A DNA stretch of 63,140 bases, from assembly GCF_000496755.2 (NCBI RefSeq), contig NZ_AYKS02000012.1, positions 1 to 63,140 of the forward strand. The letters are read 5' to 3'. The notes beneath the pieces are model-generated. The model was not told where the DNA came from and did not search any database. It saw nothing but the letters and a program-made list of their open reading frames with translations. The position numbers and the translations under genes were made by a program. Positions 52,985 to 61,911 of this stretch are shown here, piece after piece. Source of the DNA: Serratia sp. DD3 (GTDB taxonomy: Bacteria > Pseudomonadota > Gammaproteobacteria > Enterobacterales > Enterobacteriaceae). Numbering within the stretch: the stretch's first letter is position 1; the number at the start of each line of letters is the position of its first letter.

Positions 52985-55030
52985 ATGTTATTGAATTTTA
53001 AGAAAAATATTATTTCCCTATCCCTACTATCTGTCTCAGTATTAGCTTTAAATGCCTGTGATTCAAGCGACAATCACGAAGATACCGCCGCTGCTCCAGC
53101 AATCGGTAGCGGTGAGCTGACACTGGCTGCAACAACCGATCTACATGCAAATATTCTGAGCTATGACTATTTTAAGCTCAGTGAGGACAAGAGTTTCGGA
53201 TTTGAGCGAACGGCAACGCTCTTGCGTGAAATTAAAAGTAAATATAGCAATGTTGTGCTATTGGATAACGGCGATACCATTCAGGGCACTGCGCTGGCTG
53301 ACTATCAGGCGCAGGTTAATCCAATCAGCTGTAATGAAAAGCTGGCTATTTACCAAGCGATGGATGAGATAGGTTACGATGCGGCTACTCTTGGTAATCA
53401 TGAATTCAATTACGGTCTACCTTACCTGGCCCAGGTTACCGGTACAACCTTCAATATCGCTGCGCTGCCCGCAGTGAGTGAGCAAAAAAAATGTGTTGGC
53501 CCCAACTTTCCGCTAGTCTCATCCAATGTCTGGAGTCAGAAGGACGGTAAGCCACTGTATAAGCCCTATATCATCCTGAATAAAAGCGTGAAAATCTATG
53601 ACGAGCAGGGTCAGGAAAGTCAGTTACCTATCAAAATAGCCGTGATTGGTTTTACCCCTCCGCCAATAATGAACTGGGACAAGCGCTGGTTGGATGGGCA
53701 GATAGGCGTTAGCGGCGTTGTTGAAGCTGCCGAAAAATATGTGCCAATGGCCAAAGCGGAAGGTGCCGATCTGGTTATCGCACTCTCCCACGGTGGATAT
53801 AGTACCGGTGCTTACTCAGCAGAGATGGAAAACGCCAACTATTATCTGGCGAAAGTCCCTGGGATAGACGCGATCATTATGGGGCATAGCCACAATGAAT
53901 TCCCGCTGGCATCCTGTAGTAGCAGAGACTGTACTGCTCCAGGCGTCGACAGTCAAAATGGTTTTCTCAATGGTGTCCCGGCAGTGATGGCCAGCTATTG
54001 GGGCAAGGCGGTAGGTTTGATTCATTTAACCTTACAGCACGATCAATCCGGCTGGAAGGTCGTCAAAGAAAACACCCGCGTTGAATTGGATAAAACGCTA
54101 TTAGATGCCGCTACAAAAACCTATGTGGATAGCGACCCGTCAATTTCACAAGCGATTCAGATCGTTAATGAAGAGGTAATTGATTACGTCAAAACACCGA
54201 TTGGACGAAGTGATTTTGATATGACAACCTATTTTGCAGATGTTGGTGAGGTCTCTGCCATTCAGATTGTCAATGCTGCCCAAGCTGATTATGTTAAGGC
54301 TTATGTCGATCTTAACCTACCTGAATATAGCGATATTCCTGTCCTTTCCGTCAGTGCACCATTTAAGGGGGGCTTTTCAGGTGTGGGCGATTTTACGGTA
54401 GTTAAAGCGGGGGAGCTGTCTATCTATAACGCCGCCGATCTCTATCTTTATCCGAATACGGTCTATGCGGTGCTGGTCACGGGTGATATTGTCAAAGGTT
54501 GGTTGGAAAAATCGGCAGAGCGCTTTAACCAGATTGATCCTGCTGTTGAAGTGGCACAAAACCTGACCGCATCATTTCCCAGTTTTAATTTTGATATGTT
54601 TACGTCCGATGATTTGAAATATCAAATTGATATCACACAACCGGTCGGCAAGCGGATTGTTGAGCTCACCTATAAAGGGAAAACTATAGATGCCAGCCAG
54701 CAATTTATTATTGCCACCAACAATTATCGAGCTACCGGTGGCGGCGGTTTCCCAGGGCTGACGGCGGATCGGATTATTTATGCATCACCGGATAACAACC
54801 GCGATGTGCTGATAAATTACATCAAGAACCGGGCCATCTTGGCACGGGTGCAAGATGGTAATGCGCGTAGCTGGCGTTTTGTCCCTGTATCCACTGCTGG
54901 CCCCGTTATTTTCCGTTCTGCTGCAGATAAGCTGGCCTATGCGCAGAGCATTGGTTTGATAAATATCAGTATATACAAAGCGGATGACGGCAACGGCATG
55001 AGCCTTTATCAGATTGATTTATCTAATTAA
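52985..55030 (+). CDS. CpdB-like 2',3'-cyclic-nucleotide phosphodiesterase / 5'-nucleotidase lipoprotein
   Basis: From ATG 52985 (TTGGAGAG upstream) the protein has 681 residues. A lipoprotein signal peptide ends at SVLALNAC. The metallophosphoesterase domain has all metal motifs: ATTDLHANILSYDYF, LLDNGDTIQGTALADY, TLGNHEFNYG, ALSHGGY and IIMGHSHNEFPLA. A C-terminal 5'-nucleotidase domain binds the base (about residues 400-640, with NNYRATGGGGFPG). It would degrade 2',3'-cyclic nucleotides or nucleotides outside the cytoplasm for phosphate and nucleosides. CpdB of E. coli is periplasmic and soluble; the lipobox here is a difference. Confidence 0.88.
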   Translation: MLLNFKKNIISLSLLSVSVLALNACDSSDNHEDTAAAPAIGSGELTLAATTDLHANILSYDYFKLSEDKSFGFERTATLLREIKSKYSNVVLLDNGDTIQGTALADYQAQVNPISCNEKLAIYQAMDEIGYDAATLGNHEFNYGLPYLAQVTGTTFNIAALPAVSEQKKCVGPNFPLVSSNVWSQKDGKPLYKPYIILNKSVKIYDEQGQESQLPIKIAVIGFTPPPIMNWDKRWLDGQIGVSGVVEAAEKYVPMAKAEGADLVIALSHGGYSTGAYSAEMENANYYLAKVPGIDAIIMGHSHNEFPLASCSSRDCTAPGVDSQNGFLNGVPAVMASYWGKAVGLIHLTLQHDQSGWKVVKENTRVELDKTLLDAATKTYVDSDPSISQAIQIVNEEVIDYVKTPIGRSDFDMTTYFADVGEVSAIQIVNAAQADYVKAYVDLNLPEYSDIPVLSVSAPFKGGFSGVGDFTVVKAGELSIYNAADLYLYPNTVYAVLVTGDIVKGWLEKSAERFNQIDPAVEVAQNLTASFPSFNFDMFTSDDLKYQIDITQPVGKRIVELTYKGKTIDASQQFIIATNNYRATGGGGFPGLTADRIIYASPDNNRDVLINYIKNRAILARVQDGNARSWRFVPVSTAGPVIFRSAADKLAYAQSIGLINISIYKADDGNGMSLYQIDLSN

Positions 55031-55847
55031 TCACTTAGCGTTACCTGTTACTGTCGCTTATTAGCACAAACTTTCCCCGCTACAGCTGGATTTATCCCAG
55101 GCTGTAGCGGCGGGATAACTCGAGCAACAGATACTCGGATTGCATCAGTATCCCTGCCAGCCAAGCGTCGCTTCCTAACAGTATCCTTCGCCCACGCTGA
55201 TGAATACGCAAAGCCCTGCCCCCTTCTGTTGGAACACCTCTGCTAGTTGCCTTTAACGTTCCGTAAGTCATCACTGCCTTTCCCAACAACTCAGACAGAA
55301 TCGAACCGATCGTAAAGTGTTCGTGATCTTGCCTTGCAATCTGCCTTTCGGAAACGCCATTAACAATTTAACACTGCAAGTTTATATAATTGAATTAAAC
55401 AACCATTAAAATGCTGATTTTCAAATTAAACATCCGGTCAACTCACCTTACTGCAGCTAATAACCCCTTTCATTATTCTCGACATTGGATAACAAGCCTG
55501 ATTGGATAACAAGCCTGAGAGTAGACCATGCTATACAGTAAAGCGGAGAAACAGTGGCCTCTCCCTAATCTGCTTACTAGCGGGAAAATAGCTTGAAAGG
55601 TGAGTTGCCAGGATGTTTACCGTTTACTGTTTTTTTCATCATGAAAATCAGCAGTAAGGCAACGGCAGGTGTGTAGCAACACTGCCTGCTGGCCAGCTTA
55701 TTGACGCTTCCACTGTCTAAGGAAACAAACAATGAAAATAGATAAGATATTTCGCTTGTTAGATAAGCCCATCAGAATGGTAGCGTTAATACCAACGCCC
55801 CCGAAGAGGCGTTGGTATTATGGCGTGTTGATTAAACCATGCCAAGG
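55031..55847. other. Long intergenic region with hairpins and a 17-bp tandem repeat
   Basis: A hairpin CCGCTACAGC/GCTGTAGCGG at 55077-55110 follows the phosphoesterase gene. A 17-bp unit ATTGGATAACAAGCCTG is repeated at 55484-55500 and 55501-55517. A terminator is at 55788-55819. A 65-codon minus-strand ORF at 55092-55289 has no recognisable features and overlaps the hairpin. Nothing else is seen. Confidence 0.6.
55788..55819 (-). terminator. Hairpin at the end of the 55848-56423 gene
   Basis: A 12-bp perfect stem AATACCAACGCC/GGCGTTGGTATT with an 8-base loop, 29 bp past the stop of the leftward gene. T run poor on either strand. Confidence 0.6.
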
Positions 55848-56423
55848 TCAATCCAGCAGGTCGGAATAATCCCCGCGTTGATAATCCGTCAGTTTTTGCC
55901 AAGGCAATATCTGCGGGTCATTAAACGGGGTGGCCGTCATCCGTTGGATTGATGTGCCATGGCTATCACGTTGCTCAATGCTCCGGGCATACTGCCCCGC
56001 GACATCCCAAGCAACCTGGATAGTACGTTCCCCTTTTTGCAGCAAGTAGTGCTGCACCCCATCCTTCACCCCACCTTGTTTTTCCATGCGGCTTAACGCA
56101 TTGGGGTCGATCAGCCAATAGGCCGCAGACCAGGAACCGCCGTATCCCACATTGCCATAATGGGCCAATTCCACATCAATCACCCGGTGCAGCTCATCTA
56201 ATATCACCTGTACGCTGACCTTTCCGGTTGCTGCATCGCGCTTTATCAACAAGGGTGCACCTTGCGCTTCACTGTGCGCATGACCCGCATGGGGGGACGC
56301 ATGATCATCATGCCCATGTGCTTGGCTGGCACGCAGGTTTTCAGGCAGTTCACGTTCGATCCAAACCTGGTCAGTACGGCGATACATTAAGTCGCGATAA
56401 TCAACCAATTGCCAAAAACTCAA
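55848..56423 (-). CDS. Uncharacterised protein with a histidine-rich linker
   Basis: The product has 191 residues from a TTG start at 56423 (GAGGG upstream); an ATG 36 bp downstream is the alternative. A short N-terminal part (QLVDYRDLMYRRTDQVWIER) is followed by a linker with seven His in ~16 residues (AHGHDDHASPHAGHAH), which could bind metal. A beta-rich part with VGYGGSWSAAYWLIDPNA and HYLLQKGERTIQVAW follows. No signal peptide is seen. I do not recognise the family. It is divergent from the yiiX-like gene. Confidence 0.55.
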   Translation of the reverse strand: MSFWQLVDYRDLMYRRTDQVWIERELPENLRASQAHGHDDHASPHAGHAHSEAQGAPLLIKRDAATGKVSVQVILDELHRVIDVELAHYGNVGYGGSWSAAYWLIDPNALSRMEKQGGVKDGVQHYLLQKGERTIQVAWDVAGQYARSIEQRDSHGTSIQRMTATPFNDPQILPWQKLTDYQRGDYSDLLD

Positions 56424-56494
56424 ATCGCCCTCACTTCACCGTCTGCACACATAAGCCATCTAATATGCTTGGCAAGTGAATTTTGTGGAGATAA

Positions 56495-57124
56495 ATGATG
56501 TTTTTGAACAAAAGGCTGGCGGTATTCTTTTATTGTCTATTATGCCTGATGGCCGGCGTGGTCAGCCAAGCCAAGGGACTGCCTAAACTACAAGAAGGGG
56601 ATATCATTTTCCAGCAATCTCGTTCATCACAAAGTCTGGCCATTCAGCAAGCCACAGGCTCGCCCTATAGCCATATGGGGATCATTTTACTGCGTAATGG
56701 CAAACCCTATGTTTTCGAGGCTGCGGGTCAGGTTAAATATACCCCGCTAAATGCCTGGATAGCGCGCGGCGAGGGCAAACACTTTGTTATCAAACGGCTG
56801 AAAAATGGTGGGCAACCGCTTAGTGAACTACAGCAACTGCGCATCCGCCAACAGGCACAGCAATTTGTTAATCTGCCTTACGATATGCAATTCACTTGGT
56901 CAGATAATAAAATGTATTGCTCAGAACTGGTTTGGAAAATTTATGATCGCGCTTTGGGCGTCCCCATCGGCAAGTTGCAAAAAATCAGTGAGTTTCATTT
57001 CACGCCTATCGTGCTATTCAAATTATATGACCGCTATGGCAAGCAGGTTCCCTGGAACCAACAAGTCATTTCACCACAAGCGATGTTTGAATCCCCCTTA
57101 TTAGTCACAGTGATAGATCAATAG
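56495..57124 (+). CDS. YiiX-like permuted papain-fold amidohydrolase
   Basis: This 209-residue exported protein has a signal peptide (FFYCLLCLMAGVVSQAKG). It closely resembles E. coli YiiX of the permuted NlpC/P60 (YiiX/YebB) group: LQEGDIIFQQSRSSQSLAIQ, the His in SPYSHMGIILLRNGKPYVFE, AAGQVKYTPLNAWIARGEGK, and the Cys in WSDNKMYCSELVWKIYDRAL. A Cys-His pair in the permuted order is therefore present. The substrate (lipid, amide or peptide bond) is not known. Two adjacent ATGs (56495 or 56498) fit the GGAG. Confidence 0.85.
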   Translation: MMFLNKRLAVFFYCLLCLMAGVVSQAKGLPKLQEGDIIFQQSRSSQSLAIQQATGSPYSHMGIILLRNGKPYVFEAAGQVKYTPLNAWIARGEGKHFVIKRLKNGGQPLSELQQLRIRQQAQQFVNLPYDMQFTWSDNKMYCSELVWKIYDRALGVPIGKLQKISEFHFTPIVLFKLYDRYGKQVPWNQQVISPQAMFESPLLVTVIDQ

Positions 57125-57138
57125 TCACGGTCATAGAG

Positions 57139-57173
57139 CATTAATCACCGTGATGGCAAACCGCCCCCATCAC
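57139..57173. repeat. 35-bp direct repeat, left copy, after the yiiX-like gene
   Basis: Matches 58250-58284 at 33 of 35 bases (begins CATTAATCACCGTGATGGCA). It runs into a CCGCCC/GGGCGG terminator-like hairpin at 57161-57181. Confidence 0.85.
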
Positions 57174-57231
57174 GAGGGCGGTAAGACGAATACAAATAAC
57201 GCGGGATCACAAACGTTAATTGTGACGAAAC

Positions 57232-58065
57232 TCACTTTATCAAGGTATCAATCGCGGTGACCGTTTCTTTCCAAAATGGTAGCGCAGGGTCCAGCAAGGT
57301 AAAGTGATCAGCTAATGGCACAATGACCATGCTTACATCATCCCCTGCTGCGATAGCCTTATCTTGATACAGTGAACTGACGCCGATCGGTACATTGATA
57401 TCCATATCTCCGTGCACCAAAATCTGTTTTATACCTAAAGGCAGTAACTCAATCGGGGACACTTTCTTAAGGATGTCAGAAGACACTGCGGGGTCGGCAC
57501 CAATGAATTGAGTAATTGGCGTCTCCCTGTGTGCGCTGCGGTGGCCTTTATCCAACAACAGCAAGTCACTCACTCCGGCTAAACTGACAACACCAGCAAT
57601 TTTAGGTTTTAACATACCAAAAGTATTTGATGGCTGCGTAGCTCGAGAAGCCGCCCACAGAGCAAATTGCCCACCGACAGAGTGCCCAACCAGAACAATA
57701 TTTTTCGGTAAATCATATTGTGCAGAAAGGGTATCAAGGTGATTAATCGCCGCTAAAATATCTTGTGAGGTGGTTTGCCATCCCCCACCTTGCGTCATGC
57801 GGCGATATTCAATCGACCATACGGCGTAACCACGGGCAACCAAATCCTGGCTGGCTGGGTCTAAATAGCTCAGCGTAAATTGTGGCTGATAGTATCCGCC
57901 GTGGATCATTACCACCAAGCCTTTGGCCTTGTCTTTCGGTAAATACAGCTCACCATATTGATTAGGGTCTTCACCATAGGCGATTTTGGTTTTATCAGCC
58001 GCAGTGACATAACCGACTACCATCATTATCAGAATAAAAAATATACCCAGTTTCTTTTTCATCAT
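57232..58065 (-). CDS. Exported alpha/beta-hydrolase (esterase/lipase type)
   Basis: The protein has about 277 residues from ATG 58065 (AGGG upstream). An N-terminal signal or anchor segment (LGIFFILIMMVVGYVTA) is present. The hydrolase fold shows the oxyanion HGGYYQPQF, the nucleophile elbow GHSVGGQFALW, an acid in HGDMDINVP and the His in PLADHFTLLDP. It fits carboxylesterases or acylaminoacyl-peptidase-like enzymes; the substrate is unknown. It lies between two copies of a 35-bp repeat, so it may be inserted cargo. Confidence 0.8.
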   Translation of the reverse strand: MMKKKLGIFFILIMMVVGYVTAADKTKIAYGEDPNQYGELYLPKDKAKGLVVMIHGGYYQPQFTLSYLDPASQDLVARGYAVWSIEYRRMTQGGGWQTTSQDILAAINHLDTLSAQYDLPKNIVLVGHSVGGQFALWAASRATQPSNTFGMLKPKIAGVVSLAGVSDLLLLDKGHRSAHRETPITQFIGADPAVSSDILKKVSPIELLPLGIKQILVHGDMDINVPIGVSSLYQDKAIAAGDDVSMVIVPLADHFTLLDPALPFWKETVTAIDTLIK

Positions 58066-58249
58066 ATTCCCTATGTTTATTGATATAGACAATAATTCAA
58101 CGAGTTGTTACTCATTTCCGTCTACCTGCTACAGCAGGTACTTAAGTATATCCGAGCAAACACCTTTTCTCATGCCACTTAAAAAGTAAAATGCGGGTCG
58201 GTCAAGGTAAGTAACGGCCCACAGTAAAATAAGGGAGGGTCTGATAAAT

Positions 58250-58284
58250 CATTAATCACCGTGATGGCAATCCGCCCCCGTCAC
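58250..58284. repeat. 35-bp direct repeat, right copy
   Basis: Second copy of 57139-57173, lying between the esterase gene and the RNA-repair operon. It is followed by CAGCGGCATTGCC and not by the complete hairpin of the left copy. Confidence 0.85.
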
Positions 58285-58329
58285 AGCGGCATTGCCATAG
58301 GGCATCAACACGCTCGTTGAGCACACTGA

Positions 58330-59442
58330 TCAGGCCTTTTGCACCCGCCACTCCACTTCGTGCGCTTCATCCAGTTGTGGGACCTCCAGTTTACTCAACA
58401 TATGTTCCATCGCCTTAATCGGTACGCTGTATTGTCTCCCGGCATTTTGTTGTAACCACTGCGCATAGGGCACCTCCAGGTAAACAATTTTTACCCTTGC
58501 CCGGTAAGCCGCAAACAGTTCAACCAGTTGACTACGCAATTGGCGGGTAATATTGGTGGCATTCCAAATAAACGGCTCACCACGGCGTAGCAGCGTTTTT
58601 GCATGCCCCTTGGCTTGCTGAACCACCCAACCGGTGGCTTGTTTATCGCAAGGTGATAGCCGGTGCTGGCGGCGAATATCATCCAGGCTGACGGTAGCAA
58701 GCCCCGCCCCATGTTGCGCAATATAACGATCCTTGCCCATCCCCGGTAACGCACATAGCAGCGTCACCTGATTGTCAAATTGCTCATAAGGCACAAAATC
58801 AGCACTGGCCTGGGGATGTGTCAGATAATGGTAGCGCTGATAATCACTGGTAAAAGTGCGCGCGGTTCCCCAACACTGCTGCTCTTGGCAAAACAACTCA
58901 AACAGTTCGATATTGCTCAATAAAGTGGCTTGGTCCACACAAACACGCCCCAGCACATCTGCCCGCGCCAACAGTGCCAATAAACGGGTATCCACGCGTA
59001 ATGCCGCAGCAAGTAACGCACGTTCGGATGATGGACGCTCCATTATCCATAACGGCAGGCCATGAAACCGCACCAGCGCGGCAATCTGCTCCCGCAACTC
59101 AAATGGCGTGACAACGTCACGATAAAGAATTGATCGGGTGGTCAATTCCCCCCGCTTGGCATGATTAGGTGATATCACTGAACCATCCGCCTCAATACGG
59201 GTAGTACTGCGCTTTTCCACATCATGGAGCAGTGCCGCCGCCCACAGCAGTTCTTGTTGCTGTGGTGGCAAAGCATTAAACACCACAGATTCACTCAGCG
59301 CCCCCAGGACCTGCCGGGTATGGATCGCCACATCCCCTTCACTATGATGGTGTGGGTCCTGTGGCACCTGGTGCATATCAGCTACCCAACGGAACCTTGT
59401 CGTTAAGCGGTCCCACTGTTTATCATTAGTCAGGCTCCACAT
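58330..59442 (-). CDS. HD-domain / polynucleotide-kinase fusion, RNA end-healing enzyme
   Basis: From ATG 59442 (AGGAGG 6 bp upstream) the protein has 370 residues. The N-terminal half is an HD phosphohydrolase domain: early His in EGDVAIHTRQV, AAALLHDVEKRSTTR, and LVRFHGLPLW. The C-terminal half is a P-loop kinase domain: LLCALPGMGKDRYIAQHGAG (Walker A of the GxGKD type), SLDDIRRQH, and NATNITRQLRSQLVELFAAY (the pattern of polynucleotide and zeta-toxin-like kinases). Expected jobs are removal of a 3' or cyclic phosphate by HD and 5'-OH phosphorylation by the kinase, which would make ends for the neighbouring ATP-dependent ligase. The start lies 17 bp inside the ligase gene. Confidence 0.82.
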   Translation of the reverse strand: MWSLTNDKQWDRLTTRFRWVADMHQVPQDPHHHSEGDVAIHTRQVLGALSESVVFNALPPQQQELLWAAALLHDVEKRSTTRIEADGSVISPNHAKRGELTTRSILYRDVVTPFELREQIAALVRFHGLPLWIMERPSSERALLAAALRVDTRLLALLARADVLGRVCVDQATLLSNIELFELFCQEQQCWGTARTFTSDYQRYHYLTHPQASADFVPYEQFDNQVTLLCALPGMGKDRYIAQHGAGLATVSLDDIRRQHRLSPCDKQATGWVVQQAKGHAKTLLRRGEPFIWNATNITRQLRSQLVELFAAYRARVKIVYLEVPYAQWLQQNAGRQYSVPIKAMEHMLSKLEVPQLDEAHEVEWRVQKA

Positions 59443-60148
59443 GGTGATCCTCCTGTTGATATTCATACGCCATGCGGGCTCGTTGCCAGTTAACCCGCCA
59501 GTGGCGATCGGTTTTCACATGGTTTTTCCGCACATATTTAAAAACGTGCTGAGAAAATGCCTCAACGGGAAATTCAGCCGCGTTGCGGGTGACAATCCCT
59601 TCCATCGAGCACGGTAACCCCGTATGGACATCGTGAGGTGCAAAACAGCCCGGCCCCATCGCCTGTTCCATTACTGCGAGCCGATATTCAGGCTCCGTTT
59701 GCCATGGCTTCGCCAAGGTGATCTCGGGCACACAGGGAAAATCAAACAGTGCTGCGTAGAATTTCACTTCCTCCCAACTCAGCCAGCGATCCTGGCAACG
59801 CGCAGCAAAGAGGTAAAAACTTTGTTCCAGCCCATGATATTCAATGGAGTGCGTGGCATACAGGTTTTCACCAAATAGTTCGATATCACCCAGATCATGT
59901 TTAATCTGCTGCCAACGCTGACGGATGTGCTTAGTCCAGGCAGACACCGTCGGCGTTGCATGCGAGCGAGCAAAAACTCCGTATTGATTCAGGCAGTTGT
60001 TTTCGCCATCCAGCTTTTCAGTATGTATTAACGAATCAATTAGCTGTAAGTCTTGCCAGTACGCTTTATTAATCCGATCGTCACTGGTAGTCCCCGGTGA
60101 GAACGGATAATGATACGTCCGGCCATATTTTCTTTGTATTTCCATCAT
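59426..60148 (-). CDS. ATP-dependent RNA ligase (Rnl-type nucleotidyltransferase)
   Basis: From ATG 60148 the protein has 240 residues. Nucleotidyltransferase motifs occur in order: I in HTEKLDGENN (Lys that becomes adenylylated), III-like ELFGENLYATHSI and YLFAARCQD, IV in CSMEGIVTR, and V in HVFKYVRKNHVK. The N-terminus KYGRTYHYPFSPGTTSDD is typical of this ligase group. It seals 5'-phosphate to 3'-OH RNA ends. A GTG directly after the prfH stop (60181) would extend it by 11 residues and is less likely. It is the third gene of the operon. Confidence 0.85.
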   Translation of the reverse strand: MMEIQRKYGRTYHYPFSPGTTSDDRINKAYWQDLQLIDSLIHTEKLDGENNCLNQYGVFARSHATPTVSAWTKHIRQRWQQIKHDLGDIELFGENLYATHSIEYHGLEQSFYLFAARCQDRWLSWEEVKFYAALFDFPCVPEITLAKPWQTEPEYRLAVMEQAMGPGCFAPHDVHTGLPCSMEGIVTRNAAEFPVEAFSQHVFKYVRKNHVKTDRHWRVNWQRARMAYEYQQEDHHVEPD

Positions 60149-60181
60149 GTTTCTTCTTATTACTGCTCGCCAACCCGTCAC

Positions 60182-60799
60182 TTAGCGGGTTGGCGTAAAA
60201 TCACGTCCCACGAACACACGAACCGGCGCACCACGGACAATGTGATGATGAACCATCCGCCGTTGAGCCCGTTGTTGCGCCCACTGCTGCTGTTCACTCT
60301 GCTCCAGCCGCTGAGCAATCAATAAACAGGCCAGTCGTTTATTGGCATGTTGGCTACGTTCCGACTGCACTTTTACCGTGATCCCACTGGCAAGGTGAGT
60401 GGCACGAATCGCCGATTCGGTTTTATTCACATGTTGTCCTCCTGGCCCAGAGGACTTCAACGTTTCAAATTTGATCTCACGCTCCGTTGACAGCGTCAGT
60501 GGGGAAAATCGCGCCACACCAATAAACCAGTTTTTTCTGGTTCGTCCGCTGCGCCACGGGCTCTCACAAGTCCATTGCAAGGTACCGCACCATTGCCCTG
60601 CCAACTGTTCAGCCGCCGAACCATTAAGGGTAAGCAGCACGGAACGTAATGTCCCGGCTTGGCGGCCCCATTCCCGCTCAATTTCATGCAACTCTACCTG
60701 CAAAGCCTGCGCTTCATGGCAGAGTTGTCGCAGCGCCAAGCTCACCGCCAAACAACACTCATCAGGCCCGTGAGCCGCAGAAATCTGTAATAAAATCAT
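60182..60799 (-). CDS. prfH: Release-factor homologue PrfH
   Basis: This 205-residue class I release-factor homologue lacks the stop-codon recognition domain. The catalytic GGQ is in SSGPGGQHVNKTESAIRATH near residue 125, followed by GITVKVQSERSQHANKRLA. PrfH is known as the partner of RtcB2-type ligases and is proposed to release peptides from ribosomes cut in the 16S decoding centre so that the rRNA can be resealed. It is full length, whereas K-12 E. coli has a truncated copy. Its start overlaps the rtcB stop by 4 bp. Confidence 0.9.
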   Translation of the reverse strand: MILLQISAAHGPDECCLAVSLALRQLCHEAQALQVELHEIEREWGRQAGTLRSVLLTLNGSAAEQLAGQWCGTLQWTCESPWRSGRTRKNWFIGVARFSPLTLSTEREIKFETLKSSGPGGQHVNKTESAIRATHLASGITVKVQSERSQHANKRLACLLIAQRLEQSEQQQWAQQRAQRRMVHHHIVRGAPVRVFVGRDFTPTR

Positions 60800-61911
60800 T
60801 CTGCACCCCCACGGGTTTTGTAGGTGAGCACCGGTTTCAACCGTGCCAGTGGTGTCACCAAACCTGCTTGTTGTAATGCCTCAATCACGCTATCAATAGG
60901 CTTATAAGCCTCCGGCGCTTCTTGATAGATTAATTGCCGATCGCGGCAAATTACCCGGCTACCGAAACGGGTTCGCGCCAACTGTTCAGTGGTAAAACGC
61001 GCCGATAGACGATCTTTGCACTCAGAGCGCATCCATTTACGCCCAGCGCCATGGGCCAGTGAATACAGGCTGCTCGCAGAGGGTAATGGCTTAACCAGAT
61101 AGCTGTAATCACCACGTGAGCCGGGGATCACCACCAGCCCTTCATCCGCCGGCGTCGCCCCTTTACGGTGCAACCAGCCATCCACCCCTTCAACCGTGGC
61201 CGGAGCCAGCAGGTTATGGTGAACATCCAGCAGACAATCACCGGTGGTGCGTAAACGTTGCAGTATTCGTTGGGCGATGATTTGCCGGTTAGTCACCGCG
61301 AAATCCAATGCCTGTTGATGCTGCTGCAAATAAAGCCGCGCTTCTTCACTTCCCTCCAGCAGCCCATGGTGGCCATAAGCGGTAATATGTTGTGCCAGTA
61401 CCGCTTGCCCTAACCCCCGTGAACCACTGTGCACCAGCAGTAATAAGCGCTTTTTATCCACGCCGATAGCGGGTTGATAAATTTCATCAACCTGCAACAG
61501 TTCAGCGAAATGATTACCGCCACCAATCGTCCCTAACGCATGGCGATAAGGTGCCAATTCCGGCGCGATATTCTGCGATAACGCCTGTTGCCAAGGGCCA
61601 TCAATATTCCCCAGTTTTTTTTCCAGTTTATCCGGGGAGTGTTTAATCACCGCTAAATCGGTTTGCCATAACGACATACCGCATCCGATATCATTACCGA
61701 TTAAAGCCGGATAAAAACGGTGTTGTGAAAAGAAAGCGGCACCTACCGGATAACCGCGCCCAGGGTGAAGATCTGGCATACCGACCACACGTAACATATT
61801 CGGAAGTTTAGCGGTGGTTTCAAGTTGTTGGATTGCATTACCTTCAATCCAGGTGTGTGGCGCAGCAATCACTGAAACCTGTGCCACATCAGAGCGTATA
61901 ATATTGCCCAT
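60796..61911 (-). CDS. rtcB2: RtcB-family RNA ligase, PrfH-linked type
   Basis: RtcB joins 2',3'-cyclic-phosphate or 3'-phosphate ends to 5'-OH ends using GTP and Mn2+. The 371 residues are shorter than E. coli RtcB (408). Metal and guanylate sites are visible: GMPDLHPGRGYPVGAAF, IGNDIGCGMSL, TIGGGNHFAELL, LVHSGSRGLG, DVHHNLL and the guanylylated His in SLAHGAGRKW. Its association with prfH marks it as the RtcB2 type, aimed at rRNA or tRNA damage. It is first in the operon rtcB2-prfH-ligase-HD/kinase, with no rtcA or rtcR nearby. Confidence 0.92.
   Translation of the reverse strand: MGNIIRSDVAQVSVIAAPHTWIEGNAIQQLETTAKLPNMLRVVGMPDLHPGRGYPVGAAFFSQHRFYPALIGNDIGCGMSLWQTDLAVIKHSPDKLEKKLGNIDGPWQQALSQNIAPELAPYRHALGTIGGGNHFAELLQVDEIYQPAIGVDKKRLLLLVHSGSRGLGQAVLAQHITAYGHHGLLEGSEEARLYLQQHQQALDFAVTNRQIIAQRILQRLRTTGDCLLDVHHNLLAPATVEGVDGWLHRKGATPADEGLVVIPGSRGDYSYLVKPLPSASSLYSLAHGAGRKWMRSECKDRLSARFTTEQLARTRFGSRVICRDRQLIYQEAPEAYKPIDSVIEALQQAGLVTPLARLKPVLTYKTRGGAE

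Noticed and set aside
55092..55289. 65-codon minus-strand frame after the CpdB-like gene
   Set aside because: It overlaps a strong hairpin and shows no recognisable features; not supported as a gene.
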